The notes under the pieces were generated by a model that did no database searches, was not told the origin of the DNA, and saw nothing but the letters and a program-made list of their open reading frames with translations. A stretch of 5,810 bases of DNA from Caulobacteraceae bacterium (GTDB taxonomy: Bacteria; Pseudomonadota; Alphaproteobacteria; Caulobacterales; Caulobacteraceae): assembly GCA_003136615.1 (NCBI GenBank), contig PLFA01000049.1, forward strand, positions 3,176-8,985, read 5' to 3'. This document shows, one piece after another, positions 1-5,810 of this stretch. Both the position numbers and the translations under genes were made by a program. Position 1 is the stretch's first letter. The number at the start of each line of letters is the position of its first letter.

Positions 1-405
1 CCGGTGAGCGCCATGCGCGCGGCCCTGGCGGCGGCTCATCTTGAGCCCGACGCGACTGTGCTGATCTCGGCCCACGGCACCGGCACCCCACTCAATGACA
101 GGAACGAGGCGGCCGCCATCCATGAGGTCTTCGGCGCCCGCGCCAAGGACCACCCGGTCATCGCCACCAAGAGCGCCCACGGCCACCTCATCGGCGCCGC
201 CGCCGCGCTTCAGGGCGTCATCGGCCTGATGGCCCTAGCCGAAGGGATCGCCCCGCCCATCCTCGGCTGGCAAGGCGCCGATCCAGACTGCGACCTCAAC
301 CTGGTCCTGACGCCCGCCCAGCCCGTCGCCGTCGACGCCCTGCTGCTAAATGCGTTCGCGTTTGGGGGGCTGAATACGGCGTTGGTGTTCCGGCGGTGGG
401 GGTGA
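1..405 (+). CDS. Beta-ketoacyl-ACP synthase (FabF/KAS II-like), C-terminal part, 5' end outside window
   Basis: The frame is open from base 1 to a TGA at 403-405 and gives 134 residues, about the last third of a ketosynthase of roughly 410 residues. Counting from the first codon, the first catalytic histidine is H25 in AHGTGTPLND. The conserved lysine is K57 and the second histidine is H62 in the KSAHGHLIGA segment. The C-terminal glycine loop NAFAFGGLN lies at 117-125. These are the hallmarks of thiolase-fold condensing enzymes, which extend acyl-ACP chains with malonyl-ACP in the cytoplasm. The active-site cysteine would lie upstream and cannot be checked. The sequence departs from housekeeping FabF, with alanines where FabF usually has glycine in the GAAG segment and leucine for threonine in FGGTN. 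It may therefore be a secondary-lipid or polyketide-type ketosynthase or a chain-length-factor-like protein. The internal GTG and ATG codons near the left edge are not the true start. The gene converges on the transporter gene, so it is not part of the leu operon. Confidence 0.88.
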   Translation, partial: PVSAMRAALAAAHLEPDATVLISAHGTGTPLNDRNEAAAIHEVFGARAKDHPVIATKSAHGHLIGAAAALQGVIGLMALAEGIAPPILGWQGADPDCDLNLVLTPAQPVAVDALLLNAFAFGGLNTALVFRRWG

Positions 406-409
406 ACGG

Positions 410-426
410 GAGGGATTCAGCCCCTC
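410..426. terminator. Possible weak hairpin between convergent genes
   Basis: A 5-bp inverted repeat (GAGGG, seven-base loop, CCCTC) sits in the 37-bp gap between the stops of the ketosynthase and the transporter. On the minus strand a G-U pair could extend it to six pairs. Neither strand has a following T-run, so it is not a standard intrinsic terminator. It is listed only because its position between two convergent genes is where a bidirectional terminator would be expected. Confidence 0.2.
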
Positions 427-442
427 ATCAGTGCCTGGACGG

Positions 443-1738
443 TCAACTCTTCAACGTCACCCGCCGGTGCGCCGTTTCCCGCATCGTCAGGGACGCCAAG
501 AGCCCGACCGCCGTGGCGGCAATGGTGTACCAGGCGACCGAAAGGGGATCGTGGGTGAACTCCACGAGGGAGGCGATGATCGGCTGGGTCGTGCCGCCGA
601 AGACCGCCACTGCGACGGCGTAGACCATCCCCATGCCCATGACCCGGACCTCCTTGCGCAGGGACTCGGCGATGGCGACGAAAACGGCGGCGGTGGAGAG
701 GGCGCTGGAAAAAGTGAGGATCGCCGTGCCGATCAAGAGGGCGGGCCCGTTGTGGAAATGCACGATCAGCCAGAAGACGGGCCAAGTGGCCAGAAGGAAG
801 AATACCCGGGGCCAGATCATCAGGGGCCGCCGGCCGAAACGGTCCGAGAGCGCGCCGCCGATGAGCCCCGCCACCAGGCCGCAGGTTCCGCTCACCGCCG
901 TGGCGCCCAGGGAAACCCCGGCGGGCATGTGCAGGGTCTTAAAGGCGTAGGTGGTGAGGTAGGCGAAGACATAGGTGGAGATCGTAGAGGCGCCGATGAG
1001 CCCCAGTCCGCGGAGCAAAACAGGCGTCCCGGACTTGAGGCTTGTATCATCGGCCTGGGCGGCGGTGCGGGCCTCGTGCCGATGCAGGGTCTCGGGGAGG
1101 GTCCGCCGCAGGAGCAGACCGAAGGGCAGGGCGATGGCGCCGATGAGAAAGGCGGCCCGCCAGCCCCAGGCTTGCAGGGCGGCGACGCCGGCGAAGGTGG
1201 TGAAGGCAAGTCCAATGCCGGCCCCCACGAGATTGGCGAGATTCTGGCTGCCGCCCTGCCATGCGCCGTAAAGCCCGCGATGGGCCGGCGGCGAAGACTC
1301 CACGAGAAAGGCGGTGGTGGGGCCGACTTCGCCTCCGAGGGCGAAGCCCTGACATAGGCGCCAGATCAGGACCAGGATCGGCGCCAGCGGACCAATGGCC
1401 GCATAAGAAGGGGTCAGGGCAAGGCCGAGGATCGCGACTCCCATGAGCGAAAAGCTCAGGATCATCGCCGGGCGCCGGCCATGCTTATCGGCCCAGCGGC
1501 CGATGATCACGGCGCCGAGCGGCCGGGGGATGAACCCCACGCCAAAGGTGATCAGTGTCAGAATCAGGCTGACGAAAGGCGTCTTGCTGGGGAAGAACGC
1601 CTGGCCGATCTGGCTGGCGAAGGTGGCGTAGACGGTGAAGTCATAGAATTCCAGCGCATTGCCCGCCACCGCGGCGGCCACTTGGCGCGCGGAGATTGGC
1701 GGGTGAGCGACCGTGTGCGGCGTCGCCGCGTCGCTCAT
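443..1738 (-). CDS. MFS transporter, metabolite:H+ symporter (MHS) family, citrate/dicarboxylate-transporter-like
   Basis: The product is 431 residues, the normal length of a complete 12-helix MHS-type permease in the inner membrane. The family signature near the N-terminus is GNALEFYDFTVY at 26-37. Motif A follows helix 2 as GRWADKHGRRP (80-90) and repeats in the second half as GALSDRFGRRP (295-305), marking the two six-helix bundles. A charged helix-4/5 segment, RLCQGFALGGEVGPTT (127-142), a central loop beginning RRTLPET (211-217), and FGGTTQPIIASLVE (380-393) are also typical of CitA, ProP and KgtP relatives. Such proteins couple proton entry to uptake of organic acids or zwitterions. The substrate cannot be read from sequence. 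The ATG start at 1738-1736 overlaps the TGA of the upstream membrane-protein gene as ATGA, which fixes the start and suggests translational coupling. The preceding ribosome site is weak, with a GGAG about 12 nt upstream. The gene ends 37 bp from the convergent ketosynthase gene. Confidence 0.92.
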   Translation of the reverse strand: MSDAATPHTVAHPPISARQVAAAVAGNALEFYDFTVYATFASQIGQAFFPSKTPFVSLILTLITFGVGFIPRPLGAVIIGRWADKHGRRPAMILSFSLMGVAILGLALTPSYAAIGPLAPILVLIWRLCQGFALGGEVGPTTAFLVESSPPAHRGLYGAWQGGSQNLANLVGAGIGLAFTTFAGVAALQAWGWRAAFLIGAIALPFGLLLRRTLPETLHRHEARTAAQADDTSLKSGTPVLLRGLGLIGASTISTYVFAYLTTYAFKTLHMPAGVSLGATAVSGTCGLVAGLIGGALSDRFGRRPLMIWPRVFFLLATWPVFWLIVHFHNGPALLIGTAILTFSSALSTAAVFVAIAESLRKEVRVMGMGMVYAVAVAVFGGTTQPIIASLVEFTHDPLSVAWYTIAATAVGLLASLTMRETAHRRVTLKS

Positions 1739-2619
1739 GAAGGCAAGGCTCCGCGCGCGGCGACCAGCTGCTTGTAGACCGCGGGCGAAGGGGTGAGGGT
1801 AAGGGGCCAGATTAGCGCGCTCGTCACCGCGCCGAGGGCGATCCGCAGCAGACTGACCGGCATGAAAAGCTCTGCAATCGTCTGGGGCTGGTTCGTGAGG
1901 AATTCCTGGAGCCGCGAGCCCAGCACCAGGGCGCCGACCCCCATCTCCACGAGCCAGGCCAGGAGCACCACGACGGCTGTCAGGGCTGTGGCCAGAAAAT
2001 AGGTTCCGAGGATCGGCCAGAACCGTCCCCGGGTTAGCGCCCAGGAACCCCCGAGGTTGATCTTTCCGGTGTCAAAGGTCGAGGCCAGCACAAGTGACAG
2101 GCGCACTGCCAGAATTGCGATGATACAAAGCGCGGTGGCGACAGTCACCGCGCCGACCAAAATACCGACCACTTTTCCGCCCAGGGCGGCGAATCCCGCG
2201 CAAAGGGCGACAACCACCACCAAGCCGAAATAGGCGCTGATGAAGACGATCGCCAGAAGCACCATCGCCCCCAAAAGGCGAAGCTCATCCATCCCCAGAC
2301 GCAGGAAGCCGAAGGTCCTCTCCTGGGGGCGCAGGATGGCGCGGTTCATCGCCGCATAGGCTATGCAATTGACCACCAGGGCCACGGCCGCCGTGGAGAA
2401 AATGGCGGGGGCCAATGCAGCCAGGACGGGGAGCGCCTGACTGGGGTCGGCTTGCAGTGTCTGGGGGTCGATAATCTTTCCCCCCGTGGCGAGAAAAGCC
2501 CCGCTGATCGCCAGAGAGAAAATCAGGGAGGCCAGCGCCCAGAAAATCAGGGCGACGGGGTTTTCCCGAACCACCCGAAAGCCGGTGAAAGCCGTGTCCG
2601 TCACCGCGATGTCACTCAT
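1735..2619 (-). CDS. Six-helix integral membrane protein of unknown function
   Basis: This 294-residue protein is strongly hydrophobic, with about six predicted membrane segments, judged by eye, near residues 21-43, 68-90, 113-143, 150-172, 202-234 and 252-275. There is no signal peptide and no soluble domain. A short polar loop lies between helices 1 and 2 (about 46-64). A conserved-looking SWALTRGRFWPILG stretch (192-205) precedes helix 5, and the tail is SPAVYKQLVAARG. This layout recalls the membrane domain found beside glycerophosphodiester phosphodiesterases and related uncharacterised bacterial families. I do not recognise a specific family and assign no function. The ATG start at 2619-2617 is preceded by a G-rich stretch (TCGGGGGC) about 6 nt upstream that may serve as a poor ribosome site. 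The gene follows leuB after 69 bp and overlaps the transporter start by four bases (ATGA). The pair is probably co-translated and may work together. Confidence 0.87.
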   Translation of the reverse strand: MSDIAVTDTAFTGFRVVRENPVALIFWALASLIFSLAISGAFLATGGKIIDPQTLQADPSQALPVLAALAPAIFSTAAVALVVNCIAYAAMNRAILRPQERTFGFLRLGMDELRLLGAMVLLAIVFISAYFGLVVVVALCAGFAALGGKVVGILVGAVTVATALCIIAILAVRLSLVLASTFDTGKINLGGSWALTRGRFWPILGTYFLATALTAVVVLLAWLVEMGVGALVLGSRLQEFLTNQPQTIAELFMPVSLLRIALGAVTSALIWPLTLTPSPAVYKQLVAARGALPS

Positions 2620-2688
2620 GGCAAGCCCCCGACCGCGCCACTAGAGACGCCGACACGCGATTCTAGTCCCAGAAAAACTGACTCGCGG
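2620..2688 (-). promoter_or_regulatory. 69-bp leuB-to-membrane-protein gap; possible weak promoter and imperfect hairpin
   Basis: This is one of the larger gaps between the minus-strand genes. On the minus strand it holds TAGAAT, five of six matches to a -10 box, about 40 nt before the ATG of the membrane-protein gene. No acceptable -35 box lies 16-18 bp upstream of it, so the promoter call is weak. The same region contains an imperfect inverted repeat (2656-2687) built from CGCG, AGT and CAG arms around a loop of five T residues on the minus strand, with bulges of 2 and 5 nt on one side. No T-run follows it, so I do not call a terminator. Whether transcription from leuB continues into the two membrane genes cannot be decided from sequence. 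Confidence 0.2.
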
Positions 2689-3741
2689 CTAGAGGGCCGC
2701 CAGGACCGCATCGCCCATTTGGGCGGTCGTGAGCGTGCCGCCGAGATCCCGGGTGCGCGCGCCGCCGGTAAGGGCGGCGGCCACCGCCGCCTCCAACGTA
2801 TCCGCCAGGCTCGCCCGCTTCAGCGACCAGCGCAGGGCCATGGCTAATGAGAGGATCGCACCCAGCGGGTTTGCGAGGCCTTGGCCGGCGATATCCGGCG
2901 CCGAGCCATGTATCGGTTCATAGAGGCCGGGCGCACCATCGACGCCCAGGGCGGCCGAGGGCAGCATGCCCAGCGAGCCGGTGAGCTGGGCCGCCTCGTC
3001 CGAGAGCAGGTCGCCAAACAGATTGTCGGTGAGAATGACGTCGAACTGCCGGGGGTTCTTGACGAGCTGCATGGCCGCGTTGTCGGCCAGCATGTGCTCT
3101 AGCCCCACATCGGCGAATTCGCGGGCGTGCAGGGCGGTGACCACCTCCCGCCAGAGAAGGCCGGTCTCCATGACATTGGATTTTTCACAGGAGGTCACCT
3201 TGTTTCGCCGGTTGCGAGCCAGGTTGAAGGCGACGCGCGAGACCCGCTCGATCTCTGTGGTGTCATAGACCTGGGTGTCCACGCCCCGGCGCCGGCCGTC
3301 GGCCAAGGTCTCGATGCCCCGGGGTTGGCCGAAATAGACCCCGCCCGTGAGCTCGCGCACGATCATGATATCGAGCCCGCGAACAACCTCCGGCTTCAGG
3401 GTGGACGCGTCGGCCAGGGCGGGGAAGCAGAGGGCCGGGCGCAGATTGGCAAAGACGCCCATGGCCGAACGCAAGCCCAGCAGGCCCGCCTCCGGCCGCA
3501 AATGACGCGCCACGCCCGCCCATTGGGGCCCACCCACCGCGCCCATGAGCGCCGCGTCGCACTTCAGCGCCAGATCGCGGGTCTCATCGGCCAGGGGCGT
3601 CCCGAGGGTCTCGTAGCTGATCCCGCCAAAGGCTCGCGTCTCGATTGCAATCTCGGGGGCGAGCCGCTCCAGGACCCTTCGGGCCTGATCCGTCACCTCG
3701 GGCCCGATGCCGTCGCCTGGCAGAAGAAGGAGTGTGGTCAT
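2689..3741 (-). CDS. leuB: 3-isopropylmalate dehydrogenase
   Basis: LeuB oxidatively decarboxylates (2R,3S)-3-isopropylmalate with NAD+ to give 2-ketoisocaproate, the penultimate step of leucine synthesis, in the cytoplasm. Numbered from the ATG at 3741-3739, the protein has 350 residues, the usual length. The N-terminal LLLPGDGIGPEV is followed by substrate arginines R91, R101 and R129, and by Y136 in GGVYFG. K187 lies in the CEKSNVMETG segment, D220 in ADNAAMQ, and the metal-binding aspartates D244 and D248 in FGDLLSDE. The NAD-binding EPIHGSAPDIAG segment begins near 275. All expected catalytic positions are present by comparison with family knowledge. A GTG directly before the ATG (3744-3742) is an alternative start that adds one methionine. 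I prefer ATG because LeuB proteins normally begin a few residues before the LPGDG motif, but the choice is not decisive. The start abuts the TAA of the upstream monooxygenase gene, and no clear Shine-Dalgarno sequence is visible, so reinitiation after that gene is likely. Confidence 0.97.
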   Translation of the reverse strand: MTTLLLLPGDGIGPEVTDQARRVLERLAPEIAIETRAFGGISYETLGTPLADETRDLALKCDAALMGAVGGPQWAGVARHLRPEAGLLGLRSAMGVFANLRPALCFPALADASTLKPEVVRGLDIMIVRELTGGVYFGQPRGIETLADGRRRGVDTQVYDTTEIERVSRVAFNLARNRRNKVTSCEKSNVMETGLLWREVVTALHAREFADVGLEHMLADNAAMQLVKNPRQFDVILTDNLFGDLLSDEAAQLTGSLGMLPSAALGVDGAPGLYEPIHGSAPDIAGQGLANPLGAILSLAMALRWSLKRASLADTLEAAVAAALTGGARTRDLGGTLTTAQMGDAVLAAL

Positions 3742-3744
3742 CAC

Positions 3745-4047
3745 TTAGAGCGGGCTTTCGCTGGAAATCTCATAGCTTCTGATCTGTCGATCAAAGAACC
3801 CCAAGCCAGCGCGTTCGACTTGCCAGGCCTTCATATGGGGGCTGAGGAAATGGGCGGCGAGACAAGCCTGGTCGCGCCAGATCTCGAAGACGCGGATCAC
3901 GCCGACCTCCATGACGTCCGCGCCATAGCTGTAGGTCAGGCAACCGTCTTCGGCCTTTGTGGCCTCCACCACGGCGCGCAGGGGTGTCATGAGGGCGTCG
4001 AGGTTTTCCGGCGGCACGCGGAAGGTTCCCGCCACGATGACCGTCAC
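3745..4047 (-). CDS. Small ABM-family (YgiN-like) putative monooxygenase inside the leu operon
   Basis: The 100-residue product has the length and motif order of antibiotic-biosynthesis-monooxygenase fold proteins, which are small dimeric ferredoxin-like alpha+beta barrels. It opens with the first strand TVIVAGTFRV and then has EDGCLTYSYG (33-42), FEIWRD (54-59) and AAHFLSPHMKAW (64-75). The last segment closely resembles the AHLQTPHMKAY stretch of the E. coli quinol monooxygenase YgiN. Members oxidise quinols or polyketides without cofactors, degrade haem, or have no known activity, so the substrate here is unknown. The start is GTG at 4047-4045, supported by a GAGG ribosome site that overlaps the leuD stop codon with an 8-nt spacer. 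An ATG start is not available nearby. The gene sits between leuD and leuB with 10 nt upstream and no gap downstream, so it must be co-transcribed with them. It has no established role in leucine synthesis. Confidence 0.86.
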   Translation of the reverse strand: MTVIVAGTFRVPPENLDALMTPLRAVVEATKAEDGCLTYSYGADVMEVGVIRVFEIWRDQACLAAHFLSPHMKAWQVERAGLGFFDRQIRSYEISSESPL

Positions 4048-4055
4048 GGCCGGCG

Positions 4056-4059
4056 CCTC
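4056..4059 (-). promoter_or_regulatory. Ribosome binding site that decides the GTG start of the ABM gene
   Basis: GAGG on the minus strand shares its first two bases with the TGA stop of leuD and lies 8 nt before the GTG at 4047-4045. This is good Shine-Dalgarno spacing and is the main reason for accepting a GTG start. Because the site overlaps the leuD stop, ribosomes finishing leuD could reload directly onto the downstream gene. Confidence 0.6.
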
Positions 4060-4669
4060 AAGCCGGCGCGAGCCACGGCTGGTCGAGGCTCCGTTTGGCT
4101 TCGAAACGGTCGATCTCGCTCCTGTGGCCGAGGGTCTCTCCGATAGAGTCGAGGCCCTTGAGCAGCTTGGTCTTAGCGCCTGGGTCGATGTCGAAGGGAA
4201 AGCTCTTGCCCGATGGCGCGGTGACCACTTGGCTCTCCAGATCGACCGTGAACACGTGATTTCCGCCCTTGGCCTCGCCCATCAGTTCCTTGGTCGCCGC
4301 CTTGGGAAGCGTGATCAGCAGAAGGCCGTTCTGCAGCGAGTTGCTGCGGAAGATATCGGCGAAGCTGGTGGAGATGATGCAGCGCACGCCAAAATCCATG
4401 AGCGCCCAAGGCGCATGCTCGCGGCTTGACCCGCAGCCGAAATTATCCCCCGCGATCAACACACCCGCGCCGGCGAAAAGGGGATCGTCCAGCACGAAAC
4501 CGGCTTTGGGCTGGCCCTCGGTGTCGAAGCGCAGATCGTAGAAAAGCCCCTTGGCCAGGCCCACGCGTTCGGTGGTCTTGAGGAACTGCTTAGGGATGAT
4601 CTGATCGGTGTCGATATTGTCGACATCCAGCGGCGCGGCCTTAGACGTGAGCGTGGTGAAGGGTTTCAT
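4058..4669 (-). CDS. leuD: 3-isopropylmalate dehydratase small subunit
   Basis: LeuD is the small (swivel-domain) subunit of isopropylmalate isomerase. With LeuC it interconverts 2- and 3-isopropylmalate through a dehydrated intermediate in the cytoplasm. The 203-residue length matches the bacterial family (E. coli LeuD is 201). The N-terminal NIDTDQIIPKQFLK (18-31) is the family's signature. The substrate-recognition loop GDNFGCGSSREHAPWAL is at 74-90, and FADIFRSNSLQNG (103-115) follows. Nothing is missing or broken. The ATG start at 4669-4667 gives the standard N-terminus MKPFTTLTS. The only ribosome-site candidate is an AGG eight bases upstream, which lies inside a 12-bp palindrome in the short gap after leuC. 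The stop overlaps the ribosome site of the next gene. Adjacency to leuC in the order CD is the normal arrangement for producing the two subunits together. Confidence 0.97.
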   Translation of the reverse strand: MKPFTTLTSKAAPLDVDNIDTDQIIPKQFLKTTERVGLAKGLFYDLRFDTEGQPKAGFVLDDPLFAGAGVLIAGDNFGCGSSREHAPWALMDFGVRCIISTSFADIFRSNSLQNGLLLITLPKAATKELMGEAKGGNHVFTVDLESQVVTAPSGKSFPFDIDPGAKTKLLKGLDSIGETLGHRSEIDRFEAKRSLDQPWLAPA

Positions 4670-4674
4670 GAGTT

Positions 4675-4686
4675 TAGCCTAGGCTA
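4675..4686. repeat. 12-bp perfect palindrome in the leuC-leuD gap
   Basis: TAGCCTAGGCTA is identical on both strands and fills over half of the 22-bp gap (4670-4691) between leuC and leuD. In RNA it could form only a short 4-bp stem with a CUAG loop. It contains two overlapping-context CTAG tetranucleotides on the plus strand and the AGG that is the only ribosome-site candidate for leuD. It could be a dimeric-protein site or a minor translational control element, or it could be chance. Confidence 0.5.
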
Positions 4687-4691
4687 GACGG

Positions 4692-5810
4692 TCACAGGAA
4701 TTCGCGCACATCGACGATGTGGCCGGCAATGGCCGCCGCCGCCGCCATGGCGGGGCTCATCAGATGGGTGCGGCCGCCGCGCCCCTGACGCCCCTCGAAA
4801 TTGCGGTTTGAGGTGGAGGCGCAGCGCTCTCCCGGCGACAGACGGTCCGGGTTCATGCCAAGACACATAGAGCAGCCGGGCTCCCGCCAATCGAAACCCG
4901 CGGCGCGAAAGATCAGGTCCAGACCTTCCTCTTCCGCCTGGGCGCGCACCAAGCCCGAGCCTGGAACGACCATGGCGCGCACATGACTTGCCACCTGGCG
5001 CCCCTCCGCGATGGCGGCTGCGGCGCGCAGGTCCTCGATCCTGCTATTGGTGCATGAGCCAATAAAGACCCGGTCGATCTTGGCCTCATCGATCCTCTGG
5101 CCGGCCTCCAGGCCCATATAGTCGAGGGCGCGACGCACATTGACGGCGTGATCGGCGTCCAGAGACGCAGGATCAGGGACGCTTCCTGTCACCGGCGCGA
5201 CGTCCTGCGGGCTGGTGCCCCAGGTGACCATGGGCGCCAACTGGCTAACATCGATGGTGAGTTCCTGGTCGAACCTCGCGTCTGGGTCCGAAAACAGCGT
5301 TTTCCAATGCGCGAAGGCCATCTCCCAGGCGCCGCCCTTGGGCGCGGCGGGCCGACCCACGAGATAGGCGAAGGTCTTCTCGTCGGGGGCGATGAGGCCT
5401 GCCCGGGCGCCCGCCTCAATGGTCATGTTGCAGAGGGTCATGCGCCCTTCCATGGAAAGCGCTCTGATCGCCTCGCCGGCATATTCGATCACGTGGCCGG
5501 TGCCGCCGGCCGTGCCGATCTTGCCGATCAGGGCGAGGGCGAAGTCCTTGGGGCCGACGCCCGGGGGCGCGACGCCGGTAAAGGTGACGCGCATGGACTT
5601 GGACTTCTTTTGACGCAGGGTCTGGGTAGCGAGCACGTGCTCCACCTCCGAGCTGCCGATCCCATGGGCCAGGGCCCCGAAAGCGCCGTGGGTGGAGGTG
5701 TGGGAGTCACCGCAGACGATGGTCATGCCCGGCTGGGTGCGGCCCTGCTCCGGGCCCACAACATGGACGATGCCGTTGCGGATATCGCCTAAGGGGAAGA
5801 TCTCGATTCC
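4692..5810 (-). CDS. leuC: 3-isopropylmalate dehydratase large subunit, N-terminus outside window
   Basis: LeuC is the iron-sulfur catalytic subunit of isopropylmalate isomerase and works with LeuD. The frame stays open to the right edge, giving 372 residues. By comparison with E. coli LeuC (466 residues, recalled) about 93 N-terminal residues are missing because the window ends, not because the gene is broken. Counting from the right edge, the fragment starts GIEIFPLGD and continues with GIVHVVGPEQG (13-23), the catalytic-domain CGDSHTSTHGAFG (33-45) and EVEHVLATQTL (55-65). The three [4Fe-4S] ligands are C253 in IGSCTNSRIEDLR and C313 and C316 in GCSMCLGMN, at the spacing of the family. The C-terminus has the usual ERCASTSNRNFEGRQGRGG and ends in VREFL. 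The GTG at 5759-5757 is an internal valine, not the start. As the first visible gene of the minus-strand run, its promoter and any leader or attenuator lie beyond the right edge. Confidence 0.97.
   Translation of the reverse strand, partial: GIEIFPLGDIRNGIVHVVGPEQGRTQPGMTIVCGDSHTSTHGAFGALAHGIGSSEVEHVLATQTLRQKKSKSMRVTFTGVAPPGVGPKDFALALIGKIGTAGGTGHVIEYAGEAIRALSMEGRMTLCNMTIEAGARAGLIAPDEKTFAYLVGRPAAPKGGAWEMAFAHWKTLFSDPDARFDQELTIDVSQLAPMVTWGTSPQDVAPVTGSVPDPASLDADHAVNVRRALDYMGLEAGQRIDEAKIDRVFIGSCTNSRIEDLRAAAAIAEGRQVASHVRAMVVPGSGLVRAQAEEEGLDLIFRAAGFDWREPGCSMCLGMNPDRLSPGERCASTSNRNFEGRQGRGGRTHLMSPAMAAAAAIAGHIVDVREFL

Noticed and set aside
431..1357. 308-codon open frame on the plus strand opposite the transporter gene
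   Set aside because: The translation is rich in Gly, Glu, Arg and Pro with no recognisable domain, and it lies fully antisense to a clear 12-helix permease. This is the usual by-product of GC-rich third positions.
2620..2688. Strong sigma-70 promoter or riboswitch in the leuB downstream gap
   Set aside because: TAGAAT resembles a -10 box but no -35 box lies at proper spacing, and the gap is too short for known riboswitch folds.
2452..2847. 131-codon plus-strand frame spanning the gap after leuB
   Set aside because: It covers the 69-bp gap but overlaps the ends of two real minus-strand genes. Its product is rich in Arg, Gly and Pro without domains, and no convincing ribosome site was seen.
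3127..4146. 339-codon open frame on the plus strand opposite leuB, the ABM gene and the end of leuD
   Set aside because: It runs antisense across three well-supported genes, its composition is low-complexity and it shows no family motif. Its length is explained by the scarcity of stops in GC-rich antisense DNA.
5757..5759. GTG at the right edge as the leuC start
   Set aside because: The frame stays open to the window edge and the residues before it (GIVHV, matching the family) continue the LeuC alignment, so the true start lies outside the window.
5148..5792. 214-codon open frame on the plus strand opposite leuC
   Set aside because: It is antisense to a highly conserved part of leuC and has no coding hallmarks of its own.
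5700..5810. Apparent N-terminal truncation of LeuC
   Set aside because: The missing residues are accounted for by the window boundary; there is no frameshift or stop.

Overview
The window looks like chromosomal DNA of a high-GC alphaproteobacterium. The base composition (roughly two thirds G+C by eye), the LeuB variant with a CEKSNVMETG segment, and the compact leuC-leuD-leuB order on one strand all fit Caulobacterales-like or related alphaproteobacteria. This is an inference from style and family knowledge, not a database match.

Layout. On the plus strand, positions 1-405 hold the C-terminal third of a beta-ketoacyl-ACP synthase that begins outside the window. Everything else that is coding lies on the minus strand. 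Read in the direction of transcription, from the right edge leftward, the order is: leuC (5' end cut off by the window edge), a 22-bp gap, leuD, a 10-nt gap (13 nt from the end of leuD to the first base after the GTG start), a small ABM-type monooxygenase gene, leuB (starting 0-3 nt after the monooxygenase stop), a 69-bp gap, a six-helix membrane protein of unknown function, and an MHS-type major facilitator transporter whose start overlaps the previous stop by ATGA. The ketosynthase and the transporter genes converge with 37 bp between their stop codons.

Function. LeuC and LeuD are the two subunits of isopropylmalate isomerase, which converts 2-isopropylmalate to 3-isopropylmalate. LeuB oxidises the 3-isomer to the keto acid that decarboxylates to 2-ketoisocaproate, the direct precursor of leucine. 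The monooxygenase-like gene inside this operon is not a known leucine enzyme and is the most noteworthy element of the window. The membrane protein and transporter look like a translationally coupled pair. They may be read through from the leu operon or have their own promoter in the 69-bp gap.

I found no tRNA, rRNA, CRISPR array, insertion sequence or prophage signature. There is no gene-free stretch longer than 69 bp. I see no evidence of an undescribed system: most of the window is ordinary biosynthetic chromosome. The second-look items are the embedded monooxygenase gene, the coupling signals at gene junctions, and clustering of the rare CTAG tetranucleotide in the two larger leu-side gaps.
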